Below, piece by piece: positions 32,442-32,518 of a DNA stretch of 32,518 bases. A model generated the notes under the pieces. The model ran no database searches and had not been told where the DNA came from. It saw only the letters and a list, made by a program, of their open reading frames with translations. Both the position numbers and the translations under genes were made by a program. The stretch's first letter is position 1, and each line of letters starts with the position of its first letter. Source of the DNA: Gammaproteobacteria bacterium (GTDB taxonomy: Bacteria > Pseudomonadota > Gammaproteobacteria > Arenicellales > Poriferihabitantaceae); contig WTGA01000026.1 in NCBI GenBank assembly GCA_011523765.1, forward strand, positions 6,353-38,870, given 5' to 3'.

Positions 32442-32518
32442 TCATAGGGGGGTGGGGGTTTTTGGTTATTCAAAAGGGTAGTCATAAGGGTACTCAAAAG
32501 GGTTGAATATTCATAGGG
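32442..32518 (+). repeat. 12-base iterons, TCAWAAGGGTNN
   Basis: Three adjacent 12-base units (32470-32481, 32482-32493, 32494-32505) follow the pattern TCAAAAGGGT or TCATAAGGGT plus two bases. Shorter relatives, TCATAGGG, stand at 32442 and 32511. A G-rich tract (about 32446-32456) and the palindrome TGAATATTCA (32504-32513) lie between and beside them. No gene is seen in the 286 bases after 32232. The array may continue beyond the window. Confidence 0.65.

Noticed and set aside
1-32518. CRISPR array, tRNA, rRNA, integrase or transposase
   Set aside because: No regularly spaced repeats with unique spacers, no tRNA-like cloverleaf and no recombinase motif were seen by eye. A tRNA scan was not possible here.

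Overview
The window is a stretch of a tailed bacteriophage genome carrying the packaging, head, short-tail and fibre genes. The order terminase, portal, scaffold, capsid, tail tubular protein A, tail tubular protein B, internal virion proteins, fibre is that of T7-like and P22-like podoviruses. Almost all genes lie on the minus strand and read from right to left. They are packed tightly, with 1- or 4-base stop/start overlaps, strong Shine-Dalgarno sequences and near-consensus sigma70 promoters, which points to a bacterial host with ordinary sigma70 transcription. The coding part is moderately GC-rich by eye, and the right-hand tip is AT-rich and non-coding. The host cannot be named from this sequence.

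Layout from the right end: an AT-rich tip (32233-32518) with a 43-base tandem repeat, four copies of a TAACACYGTTA palindrome and 12-base iterons; one plus-strand gene (31924-32232) for a Fis-type helix-turn-helix protein; and, divergent from it, terS on the minus strand (31133-31861). Then come four strongly basic or zinc-binding proteins (28998-31089), terL (27536-29011), a rho-independent terminator (about 27477-27513), a small basic protein, the portal, a Bbp19-like protein, an acidic scaffold and two tandem paralogous major capsid proteins (20879-24048). Next are tail tubular proteins A and B, a gp14-like and two larger internal virion proteins, and a 2364-residue fibre (3349-10443). Left of the fibre is an accessory block of about eleven very small genes (1-3283) with two more sigma70 promoters; its leftmost gene runs off the window.

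How they work together: TerS and TerL load DNA through the portal into a shell built on the scaffold. Two related capsid proteins probably occupy different positions in that shell. The tubular proteins form the short tail, the internal proteins are ejected ahead of the DNA, and the giant fibre binds the receptor. Most unusual are the capsid paralogue pair, the basic cluster between terS and terL (including a histone H1-like protein), the duplicated tip module of the fibre, and the palindrome and iteron arrays beside the divergent regulator. No polymerase, integrase, endolysin or tRNA gene was recognised; such genes may lie outside the window.
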